Positions 45,007 through 53,653 of a stretch of 64,000 bases of DNA are shown here, piece after piece. The first letter of the stretch is position 1. The number at the start of each line of letters is the position of its first letter. The DNA is from Prevotella sp. GTDB lineage: Bacteria; Bacteroidota; Bacteroidia; Bacteroidales; Bacteroidaceae. The notes under the pieces are model-generated. The model ran no database searches, was not told the origin of the DNA, and was given only the letters and a program-made list of their open reading frames with translations. Both the position numbers and the translations under genes were made by a program. The stretch lies in the NCBI GenBank assembly GCA_017469955.1, contig JAFUFJ010000012.1:16919-80918 (forward strand). Direction: 5' to 3'.

Positions 45007-45152
45007 AGAAAAGACGAAGTTTTTTCATTTTCATGGCCGAGACGAAGTAACTTCGGCGAAAGCCAGAGTTACGAAAAGTTGAGTGCAATGCAAAAGAAAA
45101 GACGAAGTTTTTTCATTTTCATGGCCGAGACGAAGTAACTTCGGCGAAAGCC
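44980..45152. repeat. Tandem duplication of an 88-bp promoter-bearing unit
   Basis: Bases 44980-45064 and 45068-45152 are identical, at a period of 88 (4 x 22). The unit includes GTGCAATGCAAAAGAAAAG, an AAGACGAAG/CTTCG-type segment and the palindrome CGAAGTAACTTCG. A related unit, in the opposite orientation, precedes the M6 protease gene at 56273-56391. Confidence 0.85.
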
Positions 45153-45434
45153 GAGCTGACGAAAACCAGACTGAAACGGACCTTTCTTCAGCGCGGCGTC
45201 CGTCCGTTCCCGGAGAGCAAGGGTTCAGGCGAGGCTGTAAAGAGGCATGGCTGCGGGGGAGAAACATCCTGGAAGAAAATGCGAAATATGTTGATAGCCG
45301 TCGCCACTTTCTGCCATTTCCCGTCAGAATACGCCGAAATGCCTCCAAGAAACGCAAAAAATCGTGGTTTCTGCAACCGGCTGATTACCAGCACAAGCAA
45401 ACACATCAAGAAAACACAACGCAGCCATCGCGCC
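45153..45434. other. Gene-free region upstream of parC
   Basis: No supported gene; short open frames on both strands here are domain-free. No repeat register could be recognised except at the right edge, where modular element 7 begins. Confidence 0.4.
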
Positions 45435-45544
45435 GAGAAAGGACAGCTTTCTGCCCGTGAAAGGGCAGCTTTCTCTGCATGAAGAGGCAGCGAAATGCCT
45501 ATGAACGCAATGGTTTGACGCCGAGAAAGGGCAGGTTTCTCAAC
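45435..45544. repeat. 110-bp modular element 7 (diverged), with further 22-nt units beyond
   Basis: Units start at 45435, 45457, 45479, 45501 and 45523. Words are of the GGGCAG type: GAGAAAGGACAGCTTTCTG, GTGAAAGGGCAGCTTTCTC, and the last unit GAGAAAGGGCAGGTTTCTC. Units 3 and 4 are degenerate. The phase continues weakly at 45545, 45567 and 45589 (GTGAAAGCC..., GGGAAAGGGGATTTTCC), so the array may have about eight units. Confidence 0.65.
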
Positions 45545-45770
45545 GTGAAAGCCCCGGAAAGCGGCCAAGATGTGGCGATTTCCTTGCCGGGAAAGGGGAT
45601 TTTCCTGCCTCAGAAGCAGCCGTCGCAACAAGAAGAAACTGTGAATTATCCTGACAAACCGGGCCGGGCTTACGGAGGGAAAGGGGCCTCTTCAGCACGC
45701 CACCCTTCAGCAATATCGGGCAGCCCGCAAACCGTTTTTGCTGAAAAAAACAGGCCGTTGGCTGATTGTT

Positions 45771-45802
45771 TTTGCAAGACATGCCCGCAAAGGCTATCTT
45801 TG
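45771..45802 (+). promoter_or_regulatory. Promoter of the first Cthe_2159-type gene
   Basis: TTTG (45771-45774), a 20-base spacer and TATCTTTG (45795-45802), 26 bases before the ATG at 45829. It excludes the upstream in-frame start at 45766. Confidence 0.78.
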
Positions 45803-45828
45803 CAGCATGTTCAACCAAAAAGATCAAG

Positions 45829-47676
45829 ATGATAAGAAGAGACAAAAGCTTATTCATTGTAGCCATGGCAACGCTGGTAGCAGCGTCATGCTCGACGTCT
45901 GACGACTGGGACGACATCTTCGGCAATGGCAATTCTGGTGGCTCTTCCAGCTCAACATCGGCAGGAAGCAATGCTACGACATGTGGCGACCTGGCCACTT
46001 TCACGATTGAAGTCGACTCTACATCGCTCAGCGAGACCGACCTTGTGGAGGCCGACAATGAGGACTATCTTGAAAACAACACTTTCGGCAGCACCGTCTA
46101 TATCACCTATAACGGCAGCACCGCTTCGTATAGCGGAGAGGTTGAGGGCGTCAGCATCACCGTCGAGGGGGCCGACGTCGTGGTGACTTCTACGGCAAAA
46201 GGAGTCAACTACGTACTGAGCGGAAGCACCTCCGACGGCATGTTCAAGATGAACGACAGAGACAACGACCGCAAGTTCCAGCTTACTCTCGACGGCGTAA
46301 GCATCCGTAATGCCGACGGACCGGCCGTCAACATACAGACAGGGAAGCGCTGCTACGTGCACCTGAACGAGGGAACGCTGAACGTTCTCAGCGACGGAAC
46401 CGGCTATTCCGACAGCGACGAGGACCAGAAAGGCACCCTCTTCAGCGAAGGCGAACTGCTGTTCAGCGGCAGCGGAAGGCTCCAAGTCTATGCAAATGCA
46501 AAGAATGGCATCTGTTCAGACGACTACATCATGTTCCGACCCGGCAACAATATCTATGTAAAATCGGTAGCCAGCAACTGCATAAAGAGCAACGACGGCA
46601 TCCTGATCAAGGGCGGAGTAGTCAATTGTGAGACATCGGCAACGGCAGCAAAAGGACTGAAAACCGACGGCTATTTCCAGATGGACGGCGGACGAGTCAC
46701 TGCCATCACCACCGGAAACGGCGAATATGACACCGACGAGGCCGACACAAAAGGGGCAGCAGGCTTGAAAGTCGACTCGACCATCGTCATCAACGGCGGA
46801 GAACTGCGGTGCATGAGCACGGGTAAAGGAGGAAAAGGCATCTCGGCCGACCAGACCATTGAGATCAACGGAGGCACCGTGAAAGTCATTACTTCCGGCA
46901 CAACCTACACCTACAACCGCCTCTCTTCCAAGGCCAAAGGCATCAAAGCCGACGGAGACATCACCTTCAACGGAGGCACTACACAGGTCCGTGCCACCGG
47001 CGACAGTGGCTCTGAAGGCATTGAAAGCAAAGCCGTCATCACCGTCAGCGACGGCACAGTAGAGGCATATTCCTATGACGACGCCATCAATTCTGCCTCA
47101 CATATGTACCTCAAAGGCGGACGAATCTATGCATTTGCCATCAGCAACGACGGGCTGGATGCTAACGGAAATCTCTATGTCCAAGGCGGAACAACCGTGG
47201 CCTACGGCACCACTCAGCCCGAATGCGGCATCGATGCCAACGAAGAAAGGGGCTACAGCGTCATCGTCACCGGCGGAACTCTCGTCGGCATCGGTGGCGG
47301 AACAAGCTATCCTTCGTCAGCTTCCACACAGCCAAGCATCGTCTTTGGCGGGTCACTATCGACAGGAAACTACCTCACGGTCAATAGCGGTTCGACCAAC
47401 ATCGCTGCCCTCGAAATGGGACGTTCCTACAACGGAACAGCCTGTTTCCTCATCACTTCGCCCCTGCTTCAGAAGGGCAGCGCCTATAACATCTATACCG
47501 GATCGACCGCCACAGGCACCAGTTGGCACGGACTTATTGTCCAACCAGCCATTAGCAGCACAGGAACCACGGCAGCAACCGTTTCGTCGCTCTCCCTGCC
47601 ATACTCCACTTGCGGAAGTAACACAGGAGGAATGGGCGGAGGAGGAATGCCTAAAGGCGGCATGCCACGATGGTAA
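45829..47676 (+). CDS. Cthe_2159-type carbohydrate-binding beta-helix lipoprotein
   Basis: A 615-residue surface lipoprotein. From ATG 45829 it begins with a signal ending LVAASC (Cys about 21). After a Ser/Gly-rich linker, the body (about 110-520) resembles the PF14262/Cthe_2159 family of parallel beta-helices: YVLSGSTSDGMF, LTLDGVSIRNADGPAVNIQ, repeated INGGxxxxxSTGKGGKGISA, AKGIKADGDITFNGG, and GSEGIESKAVITV. The C-terminus ends in GMGGGGMPKGGMPRW. The Cthe_2159 prototype binds cellulose and acidic polysaccharide. Here the ligand is unknown. A two-component pair follows and a second homologue lies at 50216. Confidence 0.85.
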   Translation: MIRRDKSLFIVAMATLVAASCSTSDDWDDIFGNGNSGGSSSSTSAGSNATTCGDLATFTIEVDSTSLSETDLVEADNEDYLENNTFGSTVYITYNGSTASYSGEVEGVSITVEGADVVVTSTAKGVNYVLSGSTSDGMFKMNDRDNDRKFQLTLDGVSIRNADGPAVNIQTGKRCYVHLNEGTLNVLSDGTGYSDSDEDQKGTLFSEGELLFSGSGRLQVYANAKNGICSDDYIMFRPGNNIYVKSVASNCIKSNDGILIKGGVVNCETSATAAKGLKTDGYFQMDGGRVTAITTGNGEYDTDEADTKGAAGLKVDSTIVINGGELRCMSTGKGGKGISADQTIEINGGTVKVITSGTTYTYNRLSSKAKGIKADGDITFNGGTTQVRATGDSGSEGIESKAVITVSDGTVEAYSYDDAINSASHMYLKGGRIYAFAISNDGLDANGNLYVQGGTTVAYGTTQPECGIDANEERGYSVIVTGGTLVGIGGGTSYPSSASTQPSIVFGGSLSTGNYLTVNSGSTNIAALEMGRSYNGTACFLITSPLLQKGSAYNIYTGSTATGTSWHGLIVQPAISSTGTTAATVSSLSLPYSTCGSNTGGMGGGGMPKGGMPRW

Positions 47677-47853
47677 ACAGCACAAGGGGGGACAGGAATC
47701 TACGTGTTCCTGCCCTGCCCTTCTCCTTTCTTTCCGCTCCCATCTTCAAGACACAAGGAAAGAAATTACTACTACTAAACACAACAAATGCCCCGGAAAG
47801 GCGTTTTCCTATAAAGACACAACCCTGAAAAGCCGTCAGGCTCGACAACAAAA

Positions 47854-49110
47854 ATGAAACTGTATCTTGGCAAACAAAAGGAAAACATCATCTACTTGAT
47901 ACTGTGGGTGATCGTGTTTCTGGCTCCAATCGTCAGCATGCAAGTGCGAGTAAGCCATCACAACTCGGCCACATTCGACTGGACTGAAGTGCTCAACGTA
48001 TGGAAAGTATACGCACTCTATCTGGGAATCTTCCTCATACACAACTTCATTCTGGCCCCGCTTCTTGTGGAACGCCACCGTAGACTCATGTATCTGGCGA
48101 CGACAATGTGCCTCATTGGCGTGTTCTTTATCTTCCAATGCTCTCACCGACCGATGAGACTTGACGGGCCGAAACCTCACGAAATGCACCGGCCAATGGG
48201 ACCTCCGCCAGGCAAAATGCATGCTCCGAAGATAGAGAACTGCGACATTGACGCACTGCCCGACTTGCCGTTGCCACCGCCAATGGATGAAAGTTTCGCC
48301 GAGCCTCCTGTGGATGGCGGACCGGAACCCTATGGATTCGCCGACAGACAGAACGGCGAAAGGCCCCACGAAAAAGACGGAATGTACAAGCGACAACCAC
48401 CGCTTTTGTTCGGCGAAGGAGACATCTTCGGCACGCTTTTCCTCGTGTTGCTGCTCGGAATGAACATCGGCGTGAAGCTGTTCTTCAAGTATGACGAGGA
48501 TGCAAAGTCAATGGCATTGCTCGAGAAGCAAAGCCTTCAGCAGCAGCTTGAGCACCTGAAATACCAGCTCAATCCCCATTTCTTCATGAACACCCTGAAC
48601 AATATCCACGCCCTTGTGGACATTGATCCCGAACAATCGAAACAGACCATCGTGGGACTGTCGCGCCTGATGCGCTACGTGCTTTATGAAGGCAGCAAAG
48701 ACATGGTGCCTTTGAAGCGCGACATCGACTTCATCAAGGACTATATCGACCTGATGAAGATACGCTATACCGACAAGGTCGACATCACGACCGACATCCC
48801 TTCTGATCTGCCCGACGCAGAAGTACCGCCCATGATCTTCATCACTTTCGTCGAGAATGCATTCAAACATGGCATAAGCTACGAACAGAAGTCGTTCATC
48901 AACATCGAGGTGCGCACGGCTGGCGAACGCCTCTTCTTCGGATGCCGCAACAGCATATTCGGCAGTGAAGACAACGAACAAGGCGGAGTAGGCCTTGCCA
49001 ACGTAAGGCAAAGGCTCGGCCTGCTCTTCGGAAAAGACTACGCCATCGACATACAAGAGGGCGAAAACAAATACACCGTCGGCATCGACATCCCGCTGAA
49101 AAAAGCCTGA
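47854..49110 (+). CDS. LytS/YehU-type sensor histidine kinase
   Basis: A 418-residue membrane kinase of the His_kinase (PF06580) class that phosphorylates LytTR regulators. Four hydrophobic segments lie at about 12-30, 52-72, 78-95 and 190-210. The loop between the third and fourth (about 97-188) is unusual: Pro-, Met- and His-rich (PHEMHRPMGPPPGKMHAP). The kinase part has QLNPHFFMNTLNNIHAL with H242, the N-box FVENAFKHG, and GVGLANVRQRL. The response-regulator gene follows after 30 bases. It lies 177 bases after the Cthe_2159-type gene, which may be its target. Confidence 0.93.
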   Translation: MKLYLGKQKENIIYLILWVIVFLAPIVSMQVRVSHHNSATFDWTEVLNVWKVYALYLGIFLIHNFILAPLLVERHRRLMYLATTMCLIGVFFIFQCSHRPMRLDGPKPHEMHRPMGPPPGKMHAPKIENCDIDALPDLPLPPPMDESFAEPPVDGGPEPYGFADRQNGERPHEKDGMYKRQPPLLFGEGDIFGTLFLVLLLGMNIGVKLFFKYDEDAKSMALLEKQSLQQQLEHLKYQLNPHFFMNTLNNIHALVDIDPEQSKQTIVGLSRLMRYVLYEGSKDMVPLKRDIDFIKDYIDLMKIRYTDKVDITTDIPSDLPDAEVPPMIFITFVENAFKHGISYEQKSFINIEVRTAGERLFFGCRNSIFGSEDNEQGGVGLANVRQRLGLLFGKDYAIDIQEGENKYTVGIDIPLKKA

Positions 49111-49140
49111 ACATCATAAGTATCACCTCAACAAAGAACC

Positions 49141-49863
49141 ATGATCACCTGTCTTGCCATCGACGACGAGCCACTTGCACTCCAGCAGTTGTCCAGATAC
49201 ATCCAGAGAGTGCCGTTCCTTGACCTCAAGGCACAGTGCCAGAGCGCCCTTGAAGCACGGGAAGTGATGAAACGAGAGGCCATCGACGCCATCTTCATCG
49301 ACATCAACATGCCCGACCTTAACGGAATGGACTTCGTGCGATCGATGCCCATTCCGCCCATCGTCGTGTTCACAACTGCCTATTCAGAGTATGCCATCGA
49401 GGGCTACAAGGTCGATGCCGTAGACTATCTTCTGAAACCATTCGGACTCGAAGAACTGCAAAGAGCGGCCCTGAAAGTGAAGGAACGATACGAGCTGAAG
49501 CAGGCAGCAAGTGCGGCAACCGAGACGAAAGACGGCGACGACACCATCTTTGTCAAGAGCGACTACAGCGTTGTGCCGGTCAAACTGGGCGACATTGCCT
49601 ACATAGAGGGAATGAGCGAATACCTGAAAATACACCTTGAGGGACAGAAACCGCTCGTGGTGCTGCTCTCGATGAAGAAGATGGAAGAACGGCTGCCCGC
49701 CCACTTCATGCGCATCCACCGCTCGTATATCGTCAACCTCGACAAGATACGCCAGGTGAACAAAAACCGGATTGTCGTCGGAAGCGACACATGGCTGCCC
49801 GTCGGCGACCTCTATCGCGAGGCTTTCAACAACTACATCAGCCAGAGAATCCTCGGGAAGTAG
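49141..49863 (+). CDS. LytTR-family response regulator
   Basis: A 240-residue cytosolic regulator. The receiver domain (1-120) has the acidic pair in AIDDEP, phospho-Asp in FIDINMPDLNG (D54), TTAYSEYAIEGY, and the Lys in YLLKPF. The LytTR DNA-binding domain (about 140-240) has FVKSDYSVVPVKLGDIAYIEGMSEYLKIH and LPAHFMRIHRSYIVNLDKI. It pairs with the preceding kinase. LytTR proteins usually bind two direct repeats upstream of few targets; I could not identify the sites. The stop is followed by a 22-nt periodic array. Confidence 0.95.
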   Translation: MITCLAIDDEPLALQQLSRYIQRVPFLDLKAQCQSALEAREVMKREAIDAIFIDINMPDLNGMDFVRSMPIPPIVVFTTAYSEYAIEGYKVDAVDYLLKPFGLEELQRAALKVKERYELKQAASAATETKDGDDTIFVKSDYSVVPVKLGDIAYIEGMSEYLKIHLEGQKPLVVLLSMKKMEERLPAHFMRIHRSYIVNLDKIRQVNKNRIVVGSDTWLPVGDLYREAFNNYISQRILGK

Positions 49864-49866
49864 CCC

Positions 49867-50086
49867 CGTTCCCCACGCATTCAACTCCCGCTTTTCTCGT
49901 TTCCAAGCCTCGCTTCCCACGCATTCAACTCCAGCATCCCTCGTTTTCAAGTCATGCTTTCGTGGCTCATATCAGCAACAAACGGCTGCTTTCATGTCGC
50001 AAAACATCATCTATTGGCAAGCAAAACATCATCTTTCACCAACCAATAGATCATCTTTTACCCCTCCACTGACAACCCTTCATCTG
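49867..50086. repeat. 22-nt periodic array of about ten units
   Basis: Starting 4 bases after the response-regulator stop, units begin at 49867 and every 22 bases to 50065. Units 1 and 3 share ACGCATTCAACTCC; units 2 and 4 share CTCGTTT.CAAG; units 7 and 8 share GCAAAACATCATCT. The right word TCTATTGG of unit 7 is the reverse complement of CCAATAGA at the start of unit 9. The words differ from the 110-bp family, but the period is the same. There is no gene in 49864-50215. Confidence 0.7.
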
Positions 50087-50146
50087 AAGAAAGGCTCCGC
50101 ATCATCAGGAAAAACAGTTGAAAAATCCTGCTTCATGGAAAAGAAA

Positions 50147-50185
50147 CATCCCAACCTGCGCAAGCAATCTGCGCGGGTTGGGATG
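50147..50185 (-). terminator. Terminator of the second Cthe_2159-type gene
   Basis: An exceptionally long stem (CATCCCAACCTGCGCA against TGCGCGGGTTGGGATG) followed on the minus strand by TTTCTTTT. Confidence 0.85.
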
Positions 50186-50215
50186 ACATTTAATGGGAAA
50201 AGGCAAAGCCTTCAG

Positions 50216-53134
50216 CTACTGAGCCGTGAACGACAACACGCTGGTTGTGCCCGAATGAGAACTGCCAAGGTAGACTCCGTGGAAGTCAGTCGCGGCATCT
50301 GTGGGCGCCGTCGTTGAATATTTCACGTTGTAAGTGCTTCCCTTCACCATGCCAGTGGCCGTGAACAAGGCCAGCGTGCTTGACACCGACGTGGGGAAAC
50401 TGTAAGTGATCAGGTTGTTGCCCGAGGCATCAGCCAGCGTATAGTAGCGCCCTGATGCGTAGGAAACGGAACTGGTGTAGAAGTAATAGCCCTGCTTGGC
50501 ATTCGAAATAGTGTTGCCGCTTGAGCCGCCTCCCCAGCCTCCGCCACCGCCTTGGCTGCCACCTGCACTGATGGCTATGCCCGTTCCTGTGATTTGGATA
50601 TAGCTGTTATTGTCGCAGTCAAGGCCTTCTTCGGGGCTACCTGCCGAGGTATAAGCCACTACTATGCCGTCGCCGATGGTGATAGCTCCCGTGCGTCCGG
50701 CATTAGAGTCGATAGCATCATTGCCATTAGAATAGGCAACGGTGACGCCTCCGTTGAAGTATATGAGGCCGGAAGAATTGATGCAATCGTCGTAGCACTT
50801 GAAATAATGCTTGCCTCCACGGATGTCTACGCTCGTCTTCGACTCCAGTCCTTCGGCACCATTAGTGGCAGTTGACACCGTTGTCTCGCCTCCATATACG
50901 ACTATTGTGCCCTGAACCTTAATGGCTTTCGCGCTCGATCCGTTGTTGCTTCCCATGCCTCCACCGGGACCCCAGCCACCTCCGCCGGTCGAACCTCCAA
51001 GAGAACTGCCCGTGGTTGTCACCGAAAGCGTGGGACCATTGCCGTCGGTCGTGCCCTGAGTGTAGATGCCCGAGCTCTTGATGCCCTTGCCTCCCGTACC
51101 GCTCATCGTGATGTTGATGGTGCCGTCGTTCAGCGCAATGCTCGTGTCGGCTTTCAGTCCCTTGGCTGTATAGCTGTCGTTCGCACCCGATTGTCCGGCT
51201 CCTGAGTTCGTGATGGTCAGCGTTCCTCCATTGGTAACGATAGTTTTCGCCGACACTCCTCTCGAGGCTGCACCCGTAGCAGTGATGTCAATCTTACCGT
51301 CGTTCTGCACGAAACTGACCGTCTTCACGCCCGAACTATAGGAAGCATCGCTATTGATGACTTGCATTGCCCCACTTGGTTTGAGCATGATGTCTCCACC
51401 GTTGATGGTCGTTATTGCCTTCGATTTGATGCTCTTACTCATGGCTCCATTGTTGGAAATGGTCACAGTTCCACCGGCAATCGTCACGTTTCCGTCGGCC
51501 TTCAAGCCTGCAGCATTGTAGGCAGTGCCCTCATCCTCAGACACATCGGTCGAACCTCCATAGGTATTTGTCACGTTGGTGAGCGAGTAAGTACGGGTGG
51601 TTCCGCTCGTCGAATAGCTGTTTGATATGCTGTAATAGATATCACTACCGCTCGCAGGTCCGCTGAAAGTGGCCGAACGAATGGTGTATGTCGTGCCGCG
51701 AGAGGTATAGTCGGCCGACTTGAAATAGTAGGTATCAGAGTCAGCTTCCTTGAAATCATAGTAATAAAAGGTAACGGTGCTATAGCCTGACGACTTGGTT
51801 ACCGTGCTGGAAAGCTGCTGTATGAGGGTGCCGTCGCTCTTGTAAAGCGAGACGGTTCGCCACACATTACTACTGCTACCACCAGGTCCCATGCCACCTC
51901 CACTCGAGGGAAGACTGACATATATCTTGTATGACTTGGTCTGATCTGGTTCGTCTGAACCAGTGGTTTCTGCCGTTCCACCCTTTCCGTTGGCAGTGAT
52001 GTCGACAACGGTTGTGCCGTTGCTCTCGTCGATGGAGATGTTTCCTTCTGCGCTAAGGCCCTTTCCGCCGTCGGCAGTATTGTTGATTATGACTGTTCCG
52101 CCCGAGACATTAATGTCTCCACCGGCCTTCACGCCAGTGCTATAGCTGATGTCTGTGCCGTCGACTGTGATGCTTCCTGTCTGAGTAACCTTAACCGTTC
52201 CGCCCAGAATGTTCACGTCTGAGGCCGACTTGATGCCTTTTGCAGCATCGCCTGCAGTAGTGATGTCGACCATACCTGCATTGATTGTCACCTGTCCTGT
52301 ATTGTCTTCATCTTGTATTACGGCATCATTGTCGTCGGTCTTATAGCTCACTTGCAGGCCATCATCACCAACATTCTTGATGACAACCGTACCGCCATTC
52401 TGCAAGAAGTATTGGTTAACGTTGAAACCATCGCCAACAGCCCCGAGGATATTGATGGTACCTGTCGACTTCTTTAGTTGCACATATTCCTTACTCCAGA
52501 AAGCATGTGCGGTGTTTCCTGTTATGTTCAATGTGCCATTTCCCTTAAATTCCGTGTGGCCTTTCACGGCAAAACATGCCTTTTGAGAGCCCCCTTCACT
52601 GTCGGAAAGGGTATTTGTCGTGCCGTCAGCCAGCGTGACAGAGATGCGTTTTCCGTCCTTAATATGAATGGCTGCGCCCTGTTTGCTGGTCAGATCAAGG
52701 CCGTTGAGTACGAAGGAAGCCTTGTATTCTCCGTCCATTACGAATGCTCCGTCGGTCGAAGTTCCGCTCAACGTATAGGTGATTTCTTCTGAAACGTCGG
52801 CACTTTGCTCGATGGTGATATATGAGCCTGCTGCGGTTACAGTGAGATAACGAGCCACGTTGCCCGCCACTTTCACCGTTGCTGTAGAGCCGTTATAGGC
52901 CACATCTACGGTATTGTCAACGACCGTACTGTTGTCGATATACATCTGATCAACAGCAGAAAGGACGTATTCCTTGCCCAGGATATTTACACTTGTCCCG
53001 TCAGAGAACAGCATATCGTCGGCTTGCGAAGCAGGTATCTGGTAGATGACTTCACCCTGTACGACGTTGAGTGTTTGTGCCGGTAGCTGACTCACGGCAG
53101 CCAAGGCAACGATGATGGTCAGTATTTTCTTCAT
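50216..53134 (-). CDS. Large Cthe_2159-type beta-helix protein
   Basis: A 972-residue exported protein with a signal peptide ending SQLPAQ. A first beta-helix region (about 95-390) has YTLSGTSTDGAF, FVLNGLDLTSKQGAAIHIKDGKRISVTL and GDGFNVNQYFLQNGG. A Gly/Ser/Tyr-rich beta-sandwich-like insert follows (about 400-530). A second beta-helix region (about 540-860) has AAGLKADGNVTIAGG, AKGLKADTSIALNDG, GAEGLESKTSVDIRGG and EEGLDCDNNSYIQI. It is a duplicated-domain homologue of the 45829 gene. Its ATG overlaps the stop of the preceding small gene (ATGA), so the two are coupled. Function unknown; polysaccharide binding is inferred from the family. Confidence 0.85.
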   Translation of the reverse strand: MKKILTIIVALAAVSQLPAQTLNVVQGEVIYQIPASQADDMLFSDGTSVNILGKEYVLSAVDQMYIDNSTVVDNTVDVAYNGSTATVKVAGNVARYLTVTAAGSYITIEQSADVSEEITYTLSGTSTDGAFVMDGEYKASFVLNGLDLTSKQGAAIHIKDGKRISVTLADGTTNTLSDSEGGSQKACFAVKGHTEFKGNGTLNITGNTAHAFWSKEYVQLKKSTGTINILGAVGDGFNVNQYFLQNGGTVVIKNVGDDGLQVSYKTDDNDAVIQDEDNTGQVTINAGMVDITTAGDAAKGIKSASDVNILGGTVKVTQTGSITVDGTDISYSTGVKAGGDINVSGGTVIINNTADGGKGLSAEGNISIDESNGTTVVDITANGKGGTAETTGSDEPDQTKSYKIYVSLPSSGGGMGPGGSSSNVWRTVSLYKSDGTLIQQLSSTVTKSSGYSTVTFYYYDFKEADSDTYYFKSADYTSRGTTYTIRSATFSGPASGSDIYYSISNSYSTSGTTRTYSLTNVTNTYGGSTDVSEDEGTAYNAAGLKADGNVTIAGGTVTISNNGAMSKSIKSKAITTINGGDIMLKPSGAMQVINSDASYSSGVKTVSFVQNDGKIDITATGAASRGVSAKTIVTNGGTLTITNSGAGQSGANDSYTAKGLKADTSIALNDGTINITMSGTGGKGIKSSGIYTQGTTDGNGPTLSVTTTGSSLGGSTGGGGWGPGGGMGSNNGSSAKAIKVQGTIVVYGGETTVSTATNGAEGLESKTSVDIRGGKHYFKCYDDCINSSGLIYFNGGVTVAYSNGNDAIDSNAGRTGAITIGDGIVVAYTSAGSPEEGLDCDNNSYIQITGTGIAISAGGSQGGGGGWGGGSSGNTISNAKQGYYFYTSSVSYASGRYYTLADASGNNLITYSFPTSVSSTLALFTATGMVKGSTYNVKYSTTAPTDAATDFHGVYLGSSHSGTTSVLSFTAQ

Positions 53135-53514
53135 TTTACTGTAATTTTCTTGGTCGTTCCGTTTTGCTTGATGATGTAGATTCCTTTCGGGAGTTGGTCT
53201 GGAACAGCATCCATCTTCACGCCCTGCAGGTTGTAGATGGCGACGACGGCGTCTTGTTGTCCGTCAGCTTCCACTTCATTAATGCCAACCGTATTGGTGA
53301 AATACATCTTTGAGAGTTCCGAAAGCGTGAATGTTTTGCTGTCATCGCCGGCCACAGCTGTCAGCTTTCCGTCAGAGAATGTTATCTTTAGCCCTTCAAC
53401 AGCGATTTGCTGCACGGTGCCGTCTGTGGCTTGGAATGCCAGGTATTGGTATTCGTCAGCCCGTCCGAGAAGGGCTGTCATGAGCAGGAGTGTTGTCAAA
53501 ATCGTCTTTTTCAT
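53131..53514 (-). CDS. Small exported protein with sorting-like C-terminal tail
   Basis: A 127-residue protein with signal peptide MKKTILTTLLLMTALLGRA. A short beta-rich region follows (YLAFQATDGTVQQIAV, ITFSDGKLTAV, FTLSELSKMYF). The C-terminus IYNLQGVKMDAVPDQLPKGIYIIKQNGTTKKITVK has the form of the Prevotella type IX-like tail, so the protein is little more than a signal peptide, one small domain and a sorting tail. The segment TDGTVQQI..LKITFSDGKL also resembles the start of the downstream Cthe_2159-type protein. The ATGA overlap suggests the two products are made together and may act as a pair. Confidence 0.78.
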   Translation of the reverse strand: MKKTILTTLLLMTALLGRADEYQYLAFQATDGTVQQIAVEGLKITFSDGKLTAVAGDDSKTFTLSELSKMYFTNTVGINEVEADGQQDAVVAIYNLQGVKMDAVPDQLPKGIYIIKQNGTTKKITVK

Positions 53515-53562
53515 TTTCTTTTTCTCCTATTTTTCCTTATACATTATTATATATATCGCCGG

Positions 53563-53594
53563 CAAATTTACGAAAAAATCTCCTGTCTGCCAAA
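53563..53594 (-). promoter_or_regulatory. Promoter embedded in the preceding operon's terminator
   Basis: Minus-strand TTTG (53591-53594), a 20-base spacer and TAAATTTG (53563-53570), 49 bases before the ATG at 53514. The -33 box lies in the loop of the hairpin at 53573-53612. Confidence 0.72.
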
Positions 53595-53612
53595 TTGTTT
53601 CAGCCAACAGGA
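53573..53612 (-). terminator. Terminator of the VTC-DUF4956-DUF2490 operon
   Basis: Minus-strand CTCCTGT (53606-53612) and ACAGGAG (53580-53586) form the stem, followed by TTTTTT. It overlaps the promoter of the next gene. Confidence 0.65.
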
Positions 53613-53653
53613 GGTTTTCTTCAGCCAAAGGGATGCCTTTGGAAGCTGTTTTT

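Noticed and set aside
45188-45832. Several open frames on both strands in the parC upstream region
   Set aside because: They read through repeat units and change phase every 22 bases; no conserved protein.
53581-53640. Another 22-nt array (CAGCCAA repeats)
   Set aside because: The spacing is 21 and 13 bases, not 22, and the sequence is explained by the terminator and promoter.
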